The translations under genes were made by a program, and so were the position numbers. A DNA stretch of 64,000 nt from Roseovarius autotrophicus (GTDB lineage Bacteria > Pseudomonadota > Alphaproteobacteria > Rhodobacterales > Rhodobacteraceae): assembly GCF_018069895.1 (NCBI RefSeq), contig NZ_JAGQDH010000010.1, positions 1-64,000 of the forward strand, written 5' to 3'. The stretch's first letter is position 1, and each line of letters starts with the position of its first letter. Below the pieces are notes generated by a model. It was not told the origin of the DNA, did no database searches, and worked only from the letters and a program-made list of their open reading frames with translations. Below are positions 1 to 8,852 of the stretch, one piece after another.

Positions 1-250
1 CGCCATCTGAGGGTCTTTTTGCGCCAGTTCATCTGGCGGATCGCACTGCTCCGAGGGTTCACGCGGGGTGCTGGCAGCCCTCAAGCACTGCAAATCGCCA
101 CCTGAGGCCGTTGTTCAGGATGAACTATGTGGGGCTTGGCCTTGTCTGGATTGTGCCGCTCAGGCGGCTCTTTCTCGGTGTGGGTCAGCCCGACCCGGAG
201 GAGCCTCGGGGCTGACGCCCCGCTTCATCGTTCCAGAAATACTCGAAAAA
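1..250. other. Intergenic left edge, no convincing gene
   Basis: No recognisable gene is seen here. A 31-residue plus-strand ORF (120-215) has a hydrophobic stretch, but its frame stays open to the window edge with non-protein-like sequence, so it is not called. A near-repeat of 12 bases (cgccatctgagg at 1, cgccacctgagg at 97) is present. The 3' end of the minus-strand MFS gene abuts this stretch. Confidence 0.5.
207..222 (-). terminator. Hairpin downstream of the MFS gene
   Basis: CGGGGC and GCCCCG form a 6-bp stem closed by a TGAC/GTCA tetraloop, about 30 bases past the stop codon of the minus-strand MFS gene. GTCAGCCC (184-191) and GGGCTGAC (209-216) form an alternative 8-bp stem. There is no clear U-tract, so terminator function is only inferred. 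Confidence 0.35.
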
Positions 251-1468
251 TCACGCCGTCCGAGGGCGCAGCGCCAGCCAGATCAGCGCAGCCCCCGCCA
301 GCGTGAGAAACGGAATCATCGCGAGGTTGACGGCGGTCCAGCCGGCCTCTGCGGTGCCGCCCGAGCAGTTCATGAGGCCGCCCGACGACAGCGAGGCAAA
401 GGTCACGCCGCCGAACACGATCAGATCGTTCATCCCCTGCACACGGCCGCGCTCATGTATCTCATGTTCTCCCGCCAGCATGGCGGTGGCACCAATGAAG
501 CCGAAGTTCCACCCCAGTCCCAGGAGGATCAGCGCGACGAAGAAGTTCTCCAGCGTTACGCCCGAGAGCGCCACCCCCCCCGCGCCTGCCAGAATGAGAA
601 GCCCCGTCGCCACGACCCGCTCTACCCCGAACCGTGCGATCAGGTGGCCGGTGAAGAAGGACGGGATATACATGGCCAGCACATGCGCCGAGACGATGTC
701 GGCGGCGTGGCTGGGGGTGAATCCGCAGCCCACCACCGCAAGCGGCGTCGAGGTCATCACGAGGTTCATCAGCGCGTAGGAAACGGTCGCGCAGATCACC
801 GCCACCGCGATGCGCGGCGTGCGCAAAAGCTCCATGCGCGAGCGTCCGCGCGGCGCGTCATGGGCCGGCACGGGCGGGCGTGGGATGTCCAGCAGAAGGA
901 ACAGAAGCGCGCCCAAGAGGTTCACGCCGATCACCGCCAGATAGGTGCCAAGGAAGGGAATCACCATCGCCTGCGAGGTGAGTTTCACCAGTTGCGGTCC
1001 TACAATGGCGCTCAGGAGGCCGCCCGCCATGACATAGGAAATGGCCTTGGGGCGGAAAGCGTCGCTTGCGGTGTCGGCGGCGGCGAAACGGTAGAAGCCC
1101 TGCGCCGACATGTAGGTGCCGGTCAGAAAGCTGCCCAGCAGGAAGATCGGAAACGACGCCTCATAGAGGCCCCAGGCCCCGACCGCGCCGCCCATGGCCC
1201 CGAAGAGCGCACCGATGAAGAACCCCGCGCGCCGTCCGAACCTCTGCATCACATGCGACATCGGTGTGGCCGAGAGCATCGAGCCGAGCACGATGAGCGA
1301 GATGGGAAGGGTCGCAAAACAGATATTGGTGGCAAGCGATTGCCCCGCCAACCCGCCCACGACAAAGATCATCGGCAATTGCGCGCCGAGAATGGCCTGC
1401 GCACCCACAAGCACCGCCACATTGCGGCGCGCGCGGGCATCGACATCGGGGAGGGTCATCTCGCTCAT
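251..1468 (-). CDS. MFS transporter
   Basis: A polytopic inner-membrane protein of about 405 residues with roughly 12 hydrophobic helices, typical of the major facilitator superfamily. The loop around residues 70-90 (RFGRRAGFFIGA) resembles the conserved MFS loop 2-3 motif, and a related RFGVERV stretch follows in the second half. I prefer the ATG at 1468 over an in-frame TTG two codons upstream. It lies 45 bases downstream of the flavin reductase gene on the same strand, so the two may be co-transcribed. The substrate cannot be told from sequence; a drug- or metabolite-efflux role is only a family-level guess. Confidence 0.85.
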   Translation of the reverse strand: MSEMTLPDVDARARRNVAVLVGAQAILGAQLPMIFVVGGLAGQSLATNICFATLPISLIVLGSMLSATPMSHVMQRFGRRAGFFIGALFGAMGGAVGAWGLYEASFPIFLLGSFLTGTYMSAQGFYRFAAADTASDAFRPKAISYVMAGGLLSAIVGPQLVKLTSQAMVIPFLGTYLAVIGVNLLGALLFLLLDIPRPPVPAHDAPRGRSRMELLRTPRIAVAVICATVSYALMNLVMTSTPLAVVGCGFTPSHAADIVSAHVLAMYIPSFFTGHLIARFGVERVVATGLLILAGAGGVALSGVTLENFFVALILLGLGWNFGFIGATAMLAGEHEIHERGRVQGMNDLIVFGGVTFASLSSGGLMNCSGGTAEAGWTAVNLAMIPFLTLAGAALIWLALRPRTA

Positions 1469-1513
1469 GCGCAAGTGCTAGACCCGCGCCGGGGCGGGCG
1501 CAAGGGGGCGCCC

Positions 1514-2017
1514 TCAGCCCTCGTGCGGATGCAGTCGGTGATAGCTGCCGCTGAGATAGGTCAGGGGCTTTTCCCCCGCCACGGTCAGCCCCGCTACCGT
1601 GCCGATGCATATGGCGTGGGTGGCGTGCAGGACATGGTCGGTCAACGTGCAGGCAAAGGCCGTCGCGCGGGGTAGGCGGGGGCCGTGCGGATCGGGCGCG
1701 ATGGCAAGGCCGGCAAAGCGGTCCTCGGGGTCGTCGGGCGAAGGACCGGCGAAGGCGCGTGCCACCTCGACCGCGTCCTCGGGCAGGACGTTGACGCAGA
1801 ACACCCCGTTCGCCACCACCGCTCGCGCGATCCGGCTGTCGGCGCGCAGGCAGACAAGCACCGAGGGCGGATCGGCCGAGAGCGAGGTGAACGCGCTCAC
1901 CGTCGCGCCGACGCGGCCCGCGGGCCCTTGGGTCGTCACCACCGTGACGGTGGCCGCCACCTGCCGCATGGCGGCAAGAAAGGCGTCGCGTTCGACGGGG
2001 GGACAGGGGGATTGCAC
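1514..2017 (-). CDS. Flavin reductase family protein (FMN-binding)
   Basis: A 167-residue protein of the flavin reductase-like (split-barrel FMN-binding) family. Members reduce free flavin with NAD(P)H, often for a partner monooxygenase. Family features are the N-terminal VTVVTT segment, the SAFTSLSADPPSVLVCL block around residues 41-57, and the late SGSYHRL segment. The start is GTG at 2017, with a GAGGAG-like ribosome site about 8 bases upstream. No monooxygenase gene lies nearby, so the partner and real substrate are unknown. It sits between the TRAP transporter operon and the MFS gene on the same strand, with a 184-base gap upstream. Confidence 0.8.
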   Translation of the reverse strand: MQSPCPPVERDAFLAAMRQVAATVTVVTTQGPAGRVGATVSAFTSLSADPPSVLVCLRADSRIARAVVANGVFCVNVLPEDAVEVARAFAGPSPDDPEDRFAGLAIAPDPHGPRLPRATAFACTLTDHVLHATHAICIGTVAGLTVAGEKPLTYLSGSYHRLHPHEG

Positions 2018-2201
2018 GCGCGCGTCTCCTCGGGAGCGGACAGGGTCTCTGGGTAGCGGCCAAATGCGTCAGGGTAAAGACGCGACCGTGATAGCGCAGA
2101 TAGGTCCGCGTGCCGCAAGGGGAAGGGAAAAGACAGCAGAGCGCAAAGGCAACGGGCGGCACCATGCGATGCCGCCCGTCTGTCCGCGGTGGTCCGTGCC
2201 G

Positions 2202-3578
2202 CTATCTTATGATGAGCTCGGGCCCCATGAAGGTATTGGGCAGGAAGGTCGATATCCAAGGGATGTAGGTGACCATGATCAGGAACACGAACAGCACGGC
2301 GAGGAAGGGCAGGGCGGCCTTGACCACGGCCATCATCGGCATTCCGGCAACCCCCGAGGTCACAAAGAGGTTCAGGCCCACAGGCGGCGTGATCATGCCG
2401 ATTTCCATGTTCACCACCATGATGATCCCGAGATGGATCGGGTCGATCCCGAGTTCCATGGCGATGGGAAAGACGAGTGGCGCCACAATCACCAGAAGGC
2501 CCGATGGTTCCATGAACTGGCCGCCGATGAGCAGGATCACGTTAACGATGATCAGGAACACCACCGGGCCAAAACCTGCGTCGAGCATGGCATTGGCAAT
2601 GGATTGCGGGATCTGCTCGTCCGTCAGCACATGTTTGAGGATGAGCGCGTTGGCGATCACGAAGAGCAGCGTGACCGTCAGCTTGCCCGCCTCGAAGAGT
2701 GTGCGCTTGGTGTCGGGATGCACGAAGACGGTGAAAATCGCCCAGGGCTTGCGCAAGAGGCTGATATTCGCACCGTCGCCGCCGGTGGCCAGCGGCCCCA
2801 TGTCGCGATAGACGAAACTCGCGATGAAGAAGGCATAGACGGCGGCGACAGCTGCGGCCTCGGTCGGGGTGAAGACGCCGCCATAGATGCCGCCGAGGAT
2901 GATGACGATCAGGAACAGCCCCCACCCTGCCGCGCGGCCAGAGGCCCAGACCTCGCCCCAGCCCTTCCATTCGCCCTTGGGCAGGTTTTTCAGCTTGGCG
3001 ATGACATAGATCGTCACCATCAGCATGAACCCCGCCAGCAGCCCCGGAATGACGCCGGCAAGGAACATCCGCCCCACCGATACATCGACAGAGGCCGCAT
3101 AGACCACCATCACGATGGAGGGCGGAATGAGGATGCCGAGCGTGCCCGCGTTACAGATCACGCCTGCGGCGAACTCCTTGGAATAGCCAACCTGCCGCAT
3201 CCCGGCGATGACGATCGAGCCGATGGCCACCACCGTCGCGGGCGATGATCCCGACAACGCGGCGAAAAGCATGCAGGCAAAGACCCCCGCAATCGCGAGG
3301 CCCCCCGGCAGGTGCCCGACACAGGCGATGGAAAAGCGTATGATCCGCTGTGCCACGCCGCCGGTGGTCATGAAGGCCGAGGCCAGGATGAAGAAAGGGA
3401 TCGCCAGGAGCGTGTAGTGGCCCACGAAAGCCTGCAAAAGCGTGCCCGCGACCGAGGCCAGAGAACTGCTTGAGAACACGAGCAGGAAGATCGTCGAGCT
3501 CAGACCCAGCGAGACAGCGATGGGAACACCGACGAGCAGGAGCCCCACCACCATCGAAAAAAGAAGTGCGACTTCCAT
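2202..3578 (-). CDS. dctM: TRAP transporter large permease (DctM family)
   Basis: The 458-residue transport subunit of a tripartite ATP-independent periplasmic transporter, which moves organic acids such as C4-dicarboxylates using the sodium or proton gradient. It has many hydrophobic helices and the conserved block AALSGSSPATVVAIGSIV around residues 107-124, a DctM hallmark. The start ATG overlaps the dctQ stop by one base (TGATG), which suggests translational coupling. It is the last gene of dctP-dctQ-dctM. A charged insert (about residues 265-305) between transmembrane segments is consistent with a long cytoplasmic loop. Confidence 0.93.
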   Translation of the reverse strand: MEVALLFSMVVGLLLVGVPIAVSLGLSSTIFLLVFSSSSLASVAGTLLQAFVGHYTLLAIPFFILASAFMTTGGVAQRIIRFSIACVGHLPGGLAIAGVFACMLFAALSGSSPATVVAIGSIVIAGMRQVGYSKEFAAGVICNAGTLGILIPPSIVMVVYAASVDVSVGRMFLAGVIPGLLAGFMLMVTIYVIAKLKNLPKGEWKGWGEVWASGRAAGWGLFLIVIILGGIYGGVFTPTEAAAVAAVYAFFIASFVYRDMGPLATGGDGANISLLRKPWAIFTVFVHPDTKRTLFEAGKLTVTLLFVIANALILKHVLTDEQIPQSIANAMLDAGFGPVVFLIIVNVILLIGGQFMEPSGLLVIVAPLVFPIAMELGIDPIHLGIIMVVNMEIGMITPPVGLNLFVTSGVAGMPMMAVVKAALPFLAVLFVFLIMVTYIPWISTFLPNTFMGPELIIR

Positions 3579-4258
3579 CAGTTCTGCCCTCCGGCGGCAT
3601 CGCGGGCATGGCCTGCGCGGATTTCCTCAAGCTCTTCCTCGACTTCGTGGCTGGCCACAAGACGATCCACCTTGCCTTGCCAGATCGCCACGGCCATCTG
3701 GCCAAAGCGATAGACCATCAGCAGCGCCGAGAGCGGCAGCACGAAATAGGGCACGACCTTGGGCAGCTTCTCGTATGCGTCGCCTTCGTTGATCAGGCCT
3801 TCGAGAAAGCGGAAGATGCCCAGCATCGGCACGTCCTGCACCTCGTAAAAGCTCTGGCTGCGCGCGGCATGGTTGAGACCGGTCGGGAACCAGCGCCCCG
3901 AGGTGGGCGGCAGATCGGCAAAGACCGCCCAGTAATCGTAGCAGCCCTTGAGCAGCAGGAGCGAGAACACGAGACAGGCTGCCACCGAGATCAGAGCCAT
4001 GATCCGGCGCGCGGCCGGGCCGAGCATGTTCACGATCACATCCACCCCGAGATGCGCATGTTTCTTGATCGCATAGGAGGCCCCCAGAAGGACCAGCCAG
4101 CCGAACATGAACACGGTAAGCTCCAGTGCCCAGAGGATGTTGGAGTTGAACATGTAGCGTGCGATGACATTGGCGAAGGTGATGACCGTCATCAGCCCGA
4201 GCAGAACGGCGATCACCGTCTCCTCGATCTGGTCGATCAGCCCGGACTTGTGCTGCAT
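3578..4258 (-). CDS. dctQ: TRAP transporter small permease (DctQ family)
   Basis: A small integral membrane protein of 226 residues with four predicted helices, as expected for DctQ, which holds the large permease DctM in the TRAP complex. Around residue 58 the segment ELTVFMFGWLVLLGASYAIK matches the DctQ core with its conserved tryptophan and alanine-rich motif. I chose the ATG at 4258 (MQHKSGL) because the upstream in-frame extension to 4351 is low-complexity and would reach almost to the dctP stop. It lies 103 bases after dctP and overlaps dctM by one base. Confidence 0.92.
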   Translation of the reverse strand: MQHKSGLIDQIEETVIAVLLGLMTVITFANVIARYMFNSNILWALELTVFMFGWLVLLGASYAIKKHAHLGVDVIVNMLGPAARRIMALISVAACLVFSLLLLKGCYDYWAVFADLPPTSGRWFPTGLNHAARSQSFYEVQDVPMLGIFRFLEGLINEGDAYEKLPKVVPYFVLPLSALLMVYRFGQMAVAIWQGKVDRLVASHEVEEELEEIRAGHARDAAGGQN

Positions 4259-4361
4259 CGTCCCGTTCCCCGAATTTTGAATTGTATGTGGCGTCACGGG
4301 CGGATCATCGGATCCGCCCGGCGCGTGTGGCGCGCGTGAGCCACGCGCCACGGGACTGCGA

Positions 4362-5363
4362 TCACGAGGCCGAGTTGGCGGCCACGGCGGCGTCGATGTT
4401 CTCCTGACCCACGTCGCCCTTGAACTCGTCCCAGACGGGTTTCATCGCGTCGACCCACTTGGCGCGCTGTTCGGGCGTCAACTGCCGCACCACGCCACCG
4501 GCGGCCACGATGGCATCGCGAGCCTCGTTGTTGACGCGGGTGGATTCGGCGTTGCGGGTCTCGGTCACTTCCTTGACGATGGTCAGGAACTGGTCGCGCA
4601 CATCCGCATCGAGGCTGTCGAGCCAGTCCACGCTGGCCACCACGAGATAGTCGATGATGCCGTGATTGGTCTCGGTGATGCCGTCCTGCACCTCAAAGAA
4701 CTTCTGGCCGTAGATGTTCGACCAGGTGTTCTCCTGCCCGTCCACGACACCCTGTTGCAGCGCGCCATAGACCTCGGAAAAGGCCATTTTCTGCGGGCTG
4801 CCACCGATCGCGCGCATCTGCGCCACAAGCACGTCCGACGATTGCACGCGGAACTTGAGGCCATTGGCATCCGACGGCTCGAGCAGCGGCTTGCTGGCGG
4901 ACATCTGCTTCATGCCGTTATGCCAGTAGGCCAGACCCTGAAGGCCGCGGCGCTGCATCGAATCGAGCATCGCCTGGCCGGTCTCGGAGTCCTGAAAGCG
5001 GTCCACCGCATCTACATCGGCAAAGAGGAACGGCAGATCGAAAAGGCGGAACTGCTTGGTGAACTTCTCGAATTTCGACAGGCTCGGCGCGGCAAGCTGC
5101 ACATCGCCTTGAAGCATCGCCTCGAGCACCTTGTCATCGTCGTAAAGCGTCGAGTTGGGGAACACTTCGACGCACATCTTGCCGTCCATCTCGGTGTTGA
5201 CACGTTCTTGCAACAGCGAGGCAGCGATGCCCTTGGGGTGTTTGTCGGTATTGGTGACATGGCTGAACTTGACGACGATCTCGCCGGGATCACAGGCGGC
5301 CATGGCGGCGCCTGCGCCCATGGTCAATGCCAGTGCCGAAACGGCGGTGGTCAGGAATCTCAT
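4362..5363 (-). CDS. dctP: TRAP transporter solute-binding protein (DctP family)
   Basis: The periplasmic substrate-binding subunit, 333 residues. It starts with a clear Sec signal peptide (MRFLTTAVSALALTMGAGA, cleavage near AMA-ACDPG). The body fits DctP: VKFSHVTNTDKHPKG near the mature N-terminus, the SETGQAML and NGMKQMSA regions in the middle, and the block EVYGALQQGVVDGQENTW that carries the ligand-binding arginine/asparagine region. The ATG at 5363 is preceded by GGAGGA 7 bases away; the longer ORF upstream is an artefact. C4-dicarboxylate is the likely ligand, supported by DctD-like operator sites upstream, but other carboxylates are possible. Confidence 0.93.
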   Translation of the reverse strand: MRFLTTAVSALALTMGAGAAMAACDPGEIVVKFSHVTNTDKHPKGIAASLLQERVNTEMDGKMCVEVFPNSTLYDDDKVLEAMLQGDVQLAAPSLSKFEKFTKQFRLFDLPFLFADVDAVDRFQDSETGQAMLDSMQRRGLQGLAYWHNGMKQMSASKPLLEPSDANGLKFRVQSSDVLVAQMRAIGGSPQKMAFSEVYGALQQGVVDGQENTWSNIYGQKFFEVQDGITETNHGIIDYLVVASVDWLDSLDADVRDQFLTIVKEVTETRNAESTRVNNEARDAIVAAGGVVRQLTPEQRAKWVDAMKPVWDEFKGDVGQENIDAAVAANSAS

Positions 5364-5418
5364 CGGTGTCTCCTCCCATTTATGAGACGTTGCAATCGGC
5401 CCTTCTCGGGGCTGCGCG

Positions 5419-5448
5419 TGAGCGTGTGCCAAAGCGCGGACACGCTCA
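5419..5448 (-). repeat. 9-bp inverted repeat in the dctP leader
   Basis: TGAGCGTGT (5419-5427) and ACACGCTCA (5440-5448) are perfect reverse complements separated by 12 bases, about 56-85 bases before the dctP start. It could be an RNA hairpin in the leader or an operator over the promoter. There is no U-tract on the minus strand to support a terminator. Confidence 0.5.
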
Positions 5449-5547
5449 AGCATTTGTGCATGGCCGGTATGCGTTTTCGTAAAATCTTTCGTAATCAAGG
5501 GGGTGGAAAGATGAGAGCGGTGCAGCGCCATGGCCCCTTGCCCTGTC

Positions 5548-5598
5548 TGTGCGGGATATCGCACACCCATGGGCGCATTTGTGCGGAAATTCGCACAA
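5548..5598. promoter_or_regulatory. Tandem DctD-like operator sites upstream of dctP
   Basis: Two perfect inverted repeats lie here: TGTGCG-ggatat-CGCACA at 5548-5565 and TTGTGCG-gaaatt-CGCACAA at 5579-5598. Their centres are 32 bp apart, three helical turns, so bound dimers would lie on the same face. From memory, the tandem DctD sites upstream of rhizobial dctA have the same TGTGCG...CGCACA form. The cognate DctB/DctD pair is at 12403-15386. The sites lie 185-235 bases upstream of the dctP start. Confidence 0.7.
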
Positions 5599-5734
5599 GA
5601 TTCGAGGGCGTGTTCCGGTGGGGGGGGAGGGCGCGGCGCAAGTGTGGCACCGCCGCCAGTCTCGCGCCGCCCCGGAGGGCGGGCGCGGTTGCAAGACCAG
5701 ACCGGGAGCAGATGCCCCGATCCGGTTGGCCGGC

Positions 5735-6157
5735 TCAGCCGACGAGTTCGAGGCCTGAGAAGAAATAGGCGATCTCGACCGCGGCCGTGTCGGCGGCGTC
5801 CGAGCCGTGGACCGAGTTCTCGCCCACGCTTTCGGCGAATTCGGCGCGGATCGTGCCGGGGGCGGCGTCGGCGGGGTTGGTCGCGCCCATCACTTCGCGG
5901 TTTTTCGCAATGGCGTTCTCGCCTTCGAGCACCTGCACCACAACCGGGTCCGACGCCATGAATTCGCACAGCTCATCATAGAACGGGCGTGACGCGTGAA
6001 CGGCGTAGAACACGCCAGCCTGCGCCTTGGTCAGGTGGATACGCTTTTGCGCGACTATGCGCAGCCCGGCATCCTCGAACTTGGCATTGATCTTGCCGGT
6101 CAGGTTGCGCCGGGTGGCGTCGGGTTTGATGATGCTCAGCGTGCGTTCCACAGCCAT
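5735..6157 (-). CDS. ndk: Nucleoside-diphosphate kinase
   Basis: A cytoplasmic enzyme of 140 residues that transfers the gamma-phosphate of ATP to nucleoside diphosphates through a phosphohistidine. The protein begins [14 protein letters not shown], carries KPDA and HASRPFY family motifs, and has the active-site NVHGSDA signature with His117. The start at 6157 gives the standard family length; the in-frame extension to 6271 is low-complexity and ignored. It is transcribed alone on the minus strand and diverges from the ABC-F gene. Nothing unusual is seen. Confidence 0.97.
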   Translation of the reverse strand: MAVERTLSIIKPDATRRNLTGKINAKFEDAGLRIVAQKRIHLTKAQAGVFYAVHASRPFYDELCEFMASDPVVVQVLEGENAIAKNREVMGATNPADAAPGTIRAEFAESVGENSVHGSDAADTAAVEIAYFFSGLELVG

Positions 6158-6288
6158 TTCAGCCTCTTTTTCCAGGGTTTGCGCCGCGCGGGCCCCCCGC
6201 GCGATCAGATCGCGGCCCCGATAGCATGGGGGCAGGCGCATGAAAAGCGGCGATTGACGCGGGGCCTGCATTGCGGCATCCCCGCCCC

Positions 6289-8133
6289 ATGCTGCGCATT
6301 GATGACATCACCTATTCCATCGCCGGACATCGTCTGCTTGACGGCGCGTCCGCCACCATCCCCGAGGGGCACAAGGTGGGCATCGTCGGACGCAACGGCA
6401 CCGGCAAGACCACGCTCTTTCGCCTGATCCGGGGCGAGTTGGCTCTTGAGGGCGGGGCAATTTCCCTGCCTGCGCGCGCGCGCATCGGCGGGGTGGCGCA
6501 GGAGGTGCCGGGAAACGAGGTCTCCCTGCTCGATACTGTTTTGAGCTTTGATGTGGAACGCACGGAATTGCTTGAGCAATCCACCTCCGAGACCGATGGT
6601 GCAAAGATCGCTGAGATCCAGACGCGGCTTGCCGATATCGATGCCTGGTCGGCCGAGGCGCGCGCTTCGGCGATCCTGAAGGGGCTTGGTTTCACCGATG
6701 AGGAACAGCACATGCCCTGTTCGGCCTTCTCGGGCGGCTGGCGGATGCGGGTGGCGCTGGCGGGGGTTCTGTTTGCCGCGCCTGACCTGCTGTTGCTCGA
6801 TGAACCGACCAACTATCTCGATCTCGAAGGCGCCCTCTGGCTTGAGACCTATCTCGCGCGCTATCCGCACACGGTGCTGATCATCAGCCACGATCGTGGG
6901 CTGCTCAACCGCGCGGTCGGGGCGATTCTCCATCTGGAGGACAGGAAACTCACGCTTTATCAAGGGGGTTACGACAAGTTCGCCGAGACCCGCGCCGCCC
7001 GGCTGGCCGCCGCGCAATCGGAGGCCAGGAAGCAGGAGCAACGCCGCGCGCATCTGCAATCCTATGTGGATCGCTTCCGCTACAAGGCCGACAAGGCGCG
7101 GCAGGCGCAGGCGCGATTGAAGGCGCTGGCGCGGATGCAGCCAATTTCGGCCCCGCAGGAAGCGGCGCTGCGGCGATTCAGTTTTCCCGCACCCGAGGAA
7201 CTCTCGCCGCCGATCCTGCGGCTTGAGGGCGCAGCGGTTGGCTATGACGGCGCGGCGGTTCTGAGCCGCCTCGATCTGCGGATAGATCAGGATGACAGGA
7301 TCGCGCTTCTGGGGCGCAATGGTGAGGGGAAATCAACGCTTTCCAAACTTTTGGCAGGCAAACTCGATGTCATCGAAGGCCGTGTTCACAAGGCCGCCAA
7401 ACTGCGTGTCGGCTATTTCGCGCAGCATCAGGTGGACGAGCTGCACCTTGATGAGACCCCGCTTGACCATATCCGCCGCCTGCGCCCGCTTGAGACGCCC
7501 GCGCGGTTGCGCGCGCGTCTCGCGGGTTTCGGGATCGGGGCGGAACAGGCGGAAACGCTTGTGCAGAACCTCTCTGGCGGGCAAAAGGCGCGGCTCTCGC
7601 TGATGCTGGCCACGGTCGATGCGCCACATATGCTGATCCTCGACGAGCCGACCAACCACCTCGACATCGAAAGCCGCGAGGCGCTGGTGGAGGCGCTGAC
7701 CGATTACTCCGGCGCGATCATTCTGGTCAGCCACGACATGCACCTTCTGGGGCTGGTGGCGGACCGGCTGTGGCTGGTTAATGGCGGGCGGGTGGTGCCG
7801 TTCGAGGGTGATCTTGAGGGGTATCGGGCCATGCTTCTGGGCGGACAGGACGTGGACAAACCCGCGCAGCCCAAGCCCGTCAAGCCGAAGAAACCCTCGC
7901 GCGAGGCGGTTCTGAAGTTGCGGCAAGACGTAAGAAAATGCGAGGAACGCATTGAGAAACTTCATGAAATGGAGAGAAAGGTCGCTGACAAGCTGGCCGA
8001 TCCGAAGGTCTATGACGATATCCACGCCGTGACCGAATGGCAGAAGAAATATACCGAGATCGAGAACGGTCTGGCGCTTGCGGAACAGCTCTGGCTCGAA
8101 GCACAGGAGCGGCTTGAGGCGGTGGAGGGCTGA
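6289..8133 (+). CDS. ABC-F family ATPase (YheS/Uup-like)
   Basis: A soluble protein of 614 residues with two ABC ATPase domains and no membrane segments, as in ABC-F translation factors that act at the ribosomal E site. Walker A motifs are GRNGTGKT (residues 34-41) and GRNGEGKS (about residue 345). Signatures are [11 protein letters not shown] and [11 protein letters not shown], and Walker B motifs [12 protein letters not shown] and [11 protein letters not shown]. The linker between domains is basic and helical. The C-terminal 90 residues are a charged coiled coil ([21 protein letters not shown]). I use the ATG at 6289 rather than a TTG six codons earlier. YheS, Uup or EttA assignment is uncertain; an antibiotic-resistance role is not implied. 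Confidence 0.9.
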   Translation: MLRIDDITYSIAGHRLLDGASATIPEGHKVGIVGRNGTGKTTLFRLIRGELALEGGAISLPARARIGGVAQEVPGNEVSLLDTVLSFDVERTELLEQSTSETDGAKIAEIQTRLADIDAWSAEARASAILKGLGFTDEEQHMPCSAFSGGWRMRVALAGVLFAAPDLLLLDEPTNYLDLEGALWLETYLARYPHTVLIISHDRGLLNRAVGAILHLEDRKLTLYQGGYDKFAETRAARLAAAQSEARKQEQRRAHLQSYVDRFRYKADKARQAQARLKALARMQPISAPQEAALRRFSFPAPEELSPPILRLEGAAVGYDGAAVLSRLDLRIDQDDRIALLGRNGEGKSTLSKLLAGKLDVIEGRVHKAAKLRVGYFAQHQVDELHLDETPLDHIRRLRPLETPARLRARLAGFGIGAEQAETLVQNLSGGQKARLSLMLATVDAPHMLILDEPTNHLDIESREALVEALTDYSGAIILVSHDMHLLGLVADRLWLVNGGRVVPFEGDLEGYRAMLLGGQDVDKPAQPKPVKPKKPSREAVLKLRQDVRKCEERIEKLHEMERKVADKLADPKVYDDIHAVTEWQKKYTEIENGLALAEQLWLEAQERLEAVEG

Positions 8134-8208
8134 TCCGCGCCCAACACGACCAAAATAGCTTGGCAAGCGGGCCCCGGCGTGGTGCAAGGGGAAAGGACAA
8201 GAGGGACC

Positions 8209-8835
8209 ATGGACACCGCCTTTCTCATCACCGCCTTTGTCACGCTCTTCGTGATCATTGACCCGATCGGCATGACGCCGCTTTTCGTGGCGCTGACCCA
8301 GGGCATGAACGCGGCACGGCGGCGCGCGATTGCCATTCGCGCCTGTGTCACCTCGGCGCTGCTCCTTATCGTCTTTGCGGCCTTCGGCGAGGCGGTGCTG
8401 GGGTTTGTCGGCATCTCCATGCCTGCTTTTCGAATCGCCGGGGGGATGCTCCTGTTCCTGACCGCGCTGGACATGCTCTTCGAGCGGCGCAGTCAGCGGC
8501 GCAAGGGGCAGGCCGATGCCGCCGAGGAGGATGAGGGCGACGATCCGTCGATCTTTCCCATCGCCATTCCCCTCATTGCCGGGCCGGGTGCCATCGCCAC
8601 GGTGATCCTGCTCGCGGGGCAAAAGCCCGGGGTCGAGGGGCTGGCGCTGGTGGTAGGCGTGATGCTTTCGGTGATCCTGCTGGTGTTTCTCATGTTCCTG
8701 ATGGGCAACCTGCTGGAGCGCGCCCTGGGCAAGGTCGGCATCAACGTGGTCACACGGCTGCTGGGAATGCTGCTCGCGGCGCTGGCGGTTCAGTTCGTGC
8801 TCGACGGGTTGCGCGGCTTTGGCCTGACGGGCTGA
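8209..8835 (+). CDS. MarC family integral membrane protein
   Basis: A 208-residue membrane protein of the MarC/UPF0056 family with about six helices. Typical features are the early FVIIDPIGMTPLF motif (residues 19-31) and the mid-protein IPLIAGPGAIATVILL segment. The biochemical function of this family is not established, and early links to multiple-antibiotic resistance were not upheld. A charged cytoplasmic loop (RRSQRRKGQADAAEEDEGD) separates the two halves. The ATG at 8209 follows a purine-rich ribosome site. The aspartic protease gene begins 17 bases after its stop, so the two may form an operon. Confidence 0.88.
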   Translation: MDTAFLITAFVTLFVIIDPIGMTPLFVALTQGMNAARRRAIAIRACVTSALLLIVFAAFGEAVLGFVGISMPAFRIAGGMLLFLTALDMLFERRSQRRKGQADAAEEDEGDDPSIFPIAIPLIAGPGAIATVILLAGQKPGVEGLALVVGVMLSVILLVFLMFLMGNLLERALGKVGINVVTRLLGMLLAALAVQFVLDGLRGFGLTG

Positions 8836-8852
8836 GCGCCTATATCGGGGTC

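Larger units (their letters stand above)
5364..5734 (-). promoter_or_regulatory. dctPQM control region (371 bases, no gene)
   Basis: This non-coding stretch separates ndk (stop at 5735) from dctP (start at 5363). It holds two tandem inverted repeats (5548-5598), a 9-bp leader hairpin (5419-5448) and the dctP ribosome site. No sigma-54 promoter with exact GG-N10-GC spacing was found at a sensible distance below the repeats. The closest candidate, TGGCAC at 5431-5426 on the minus strand, has its downstream GC one base off. A TTGATT -35-like element lies at 5498-5493, without a good -10 match. Confidence 0.6.

Noticed and set aside
120..215. 31-residue plus-strand ORF with a hydrophobic stretch
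   Set aside because: No ribosome site is seen and the frame stays open upstream to the window edge in unlikely sequence. It could be a chance reading.
68..1675. 535-residue plus-strand ORF opposite the MFS and flavin reductase genes
   Set aside because: It has Arg/His/Gly-rich low-complexity composition, and the antisense genes have clear families. It is a shadow of GC-rich codon use.
5411..5431. Possible sigma-54 promoter upstream of dctP (TGGCAC on the minus strand)
   Set aside because: The downstream GC element is one base off the required GG-N10-GC spacing, and DctD lacks GAFTGA.
5521..5536. Second sigma-54-like match (GGG-N10-GCA on the minus strand)
   Set aside because: Spacing fits, but the -24 element is poor, and it would lie only 12 bases from the DctD-like sites, too close for enhancer-type activation.
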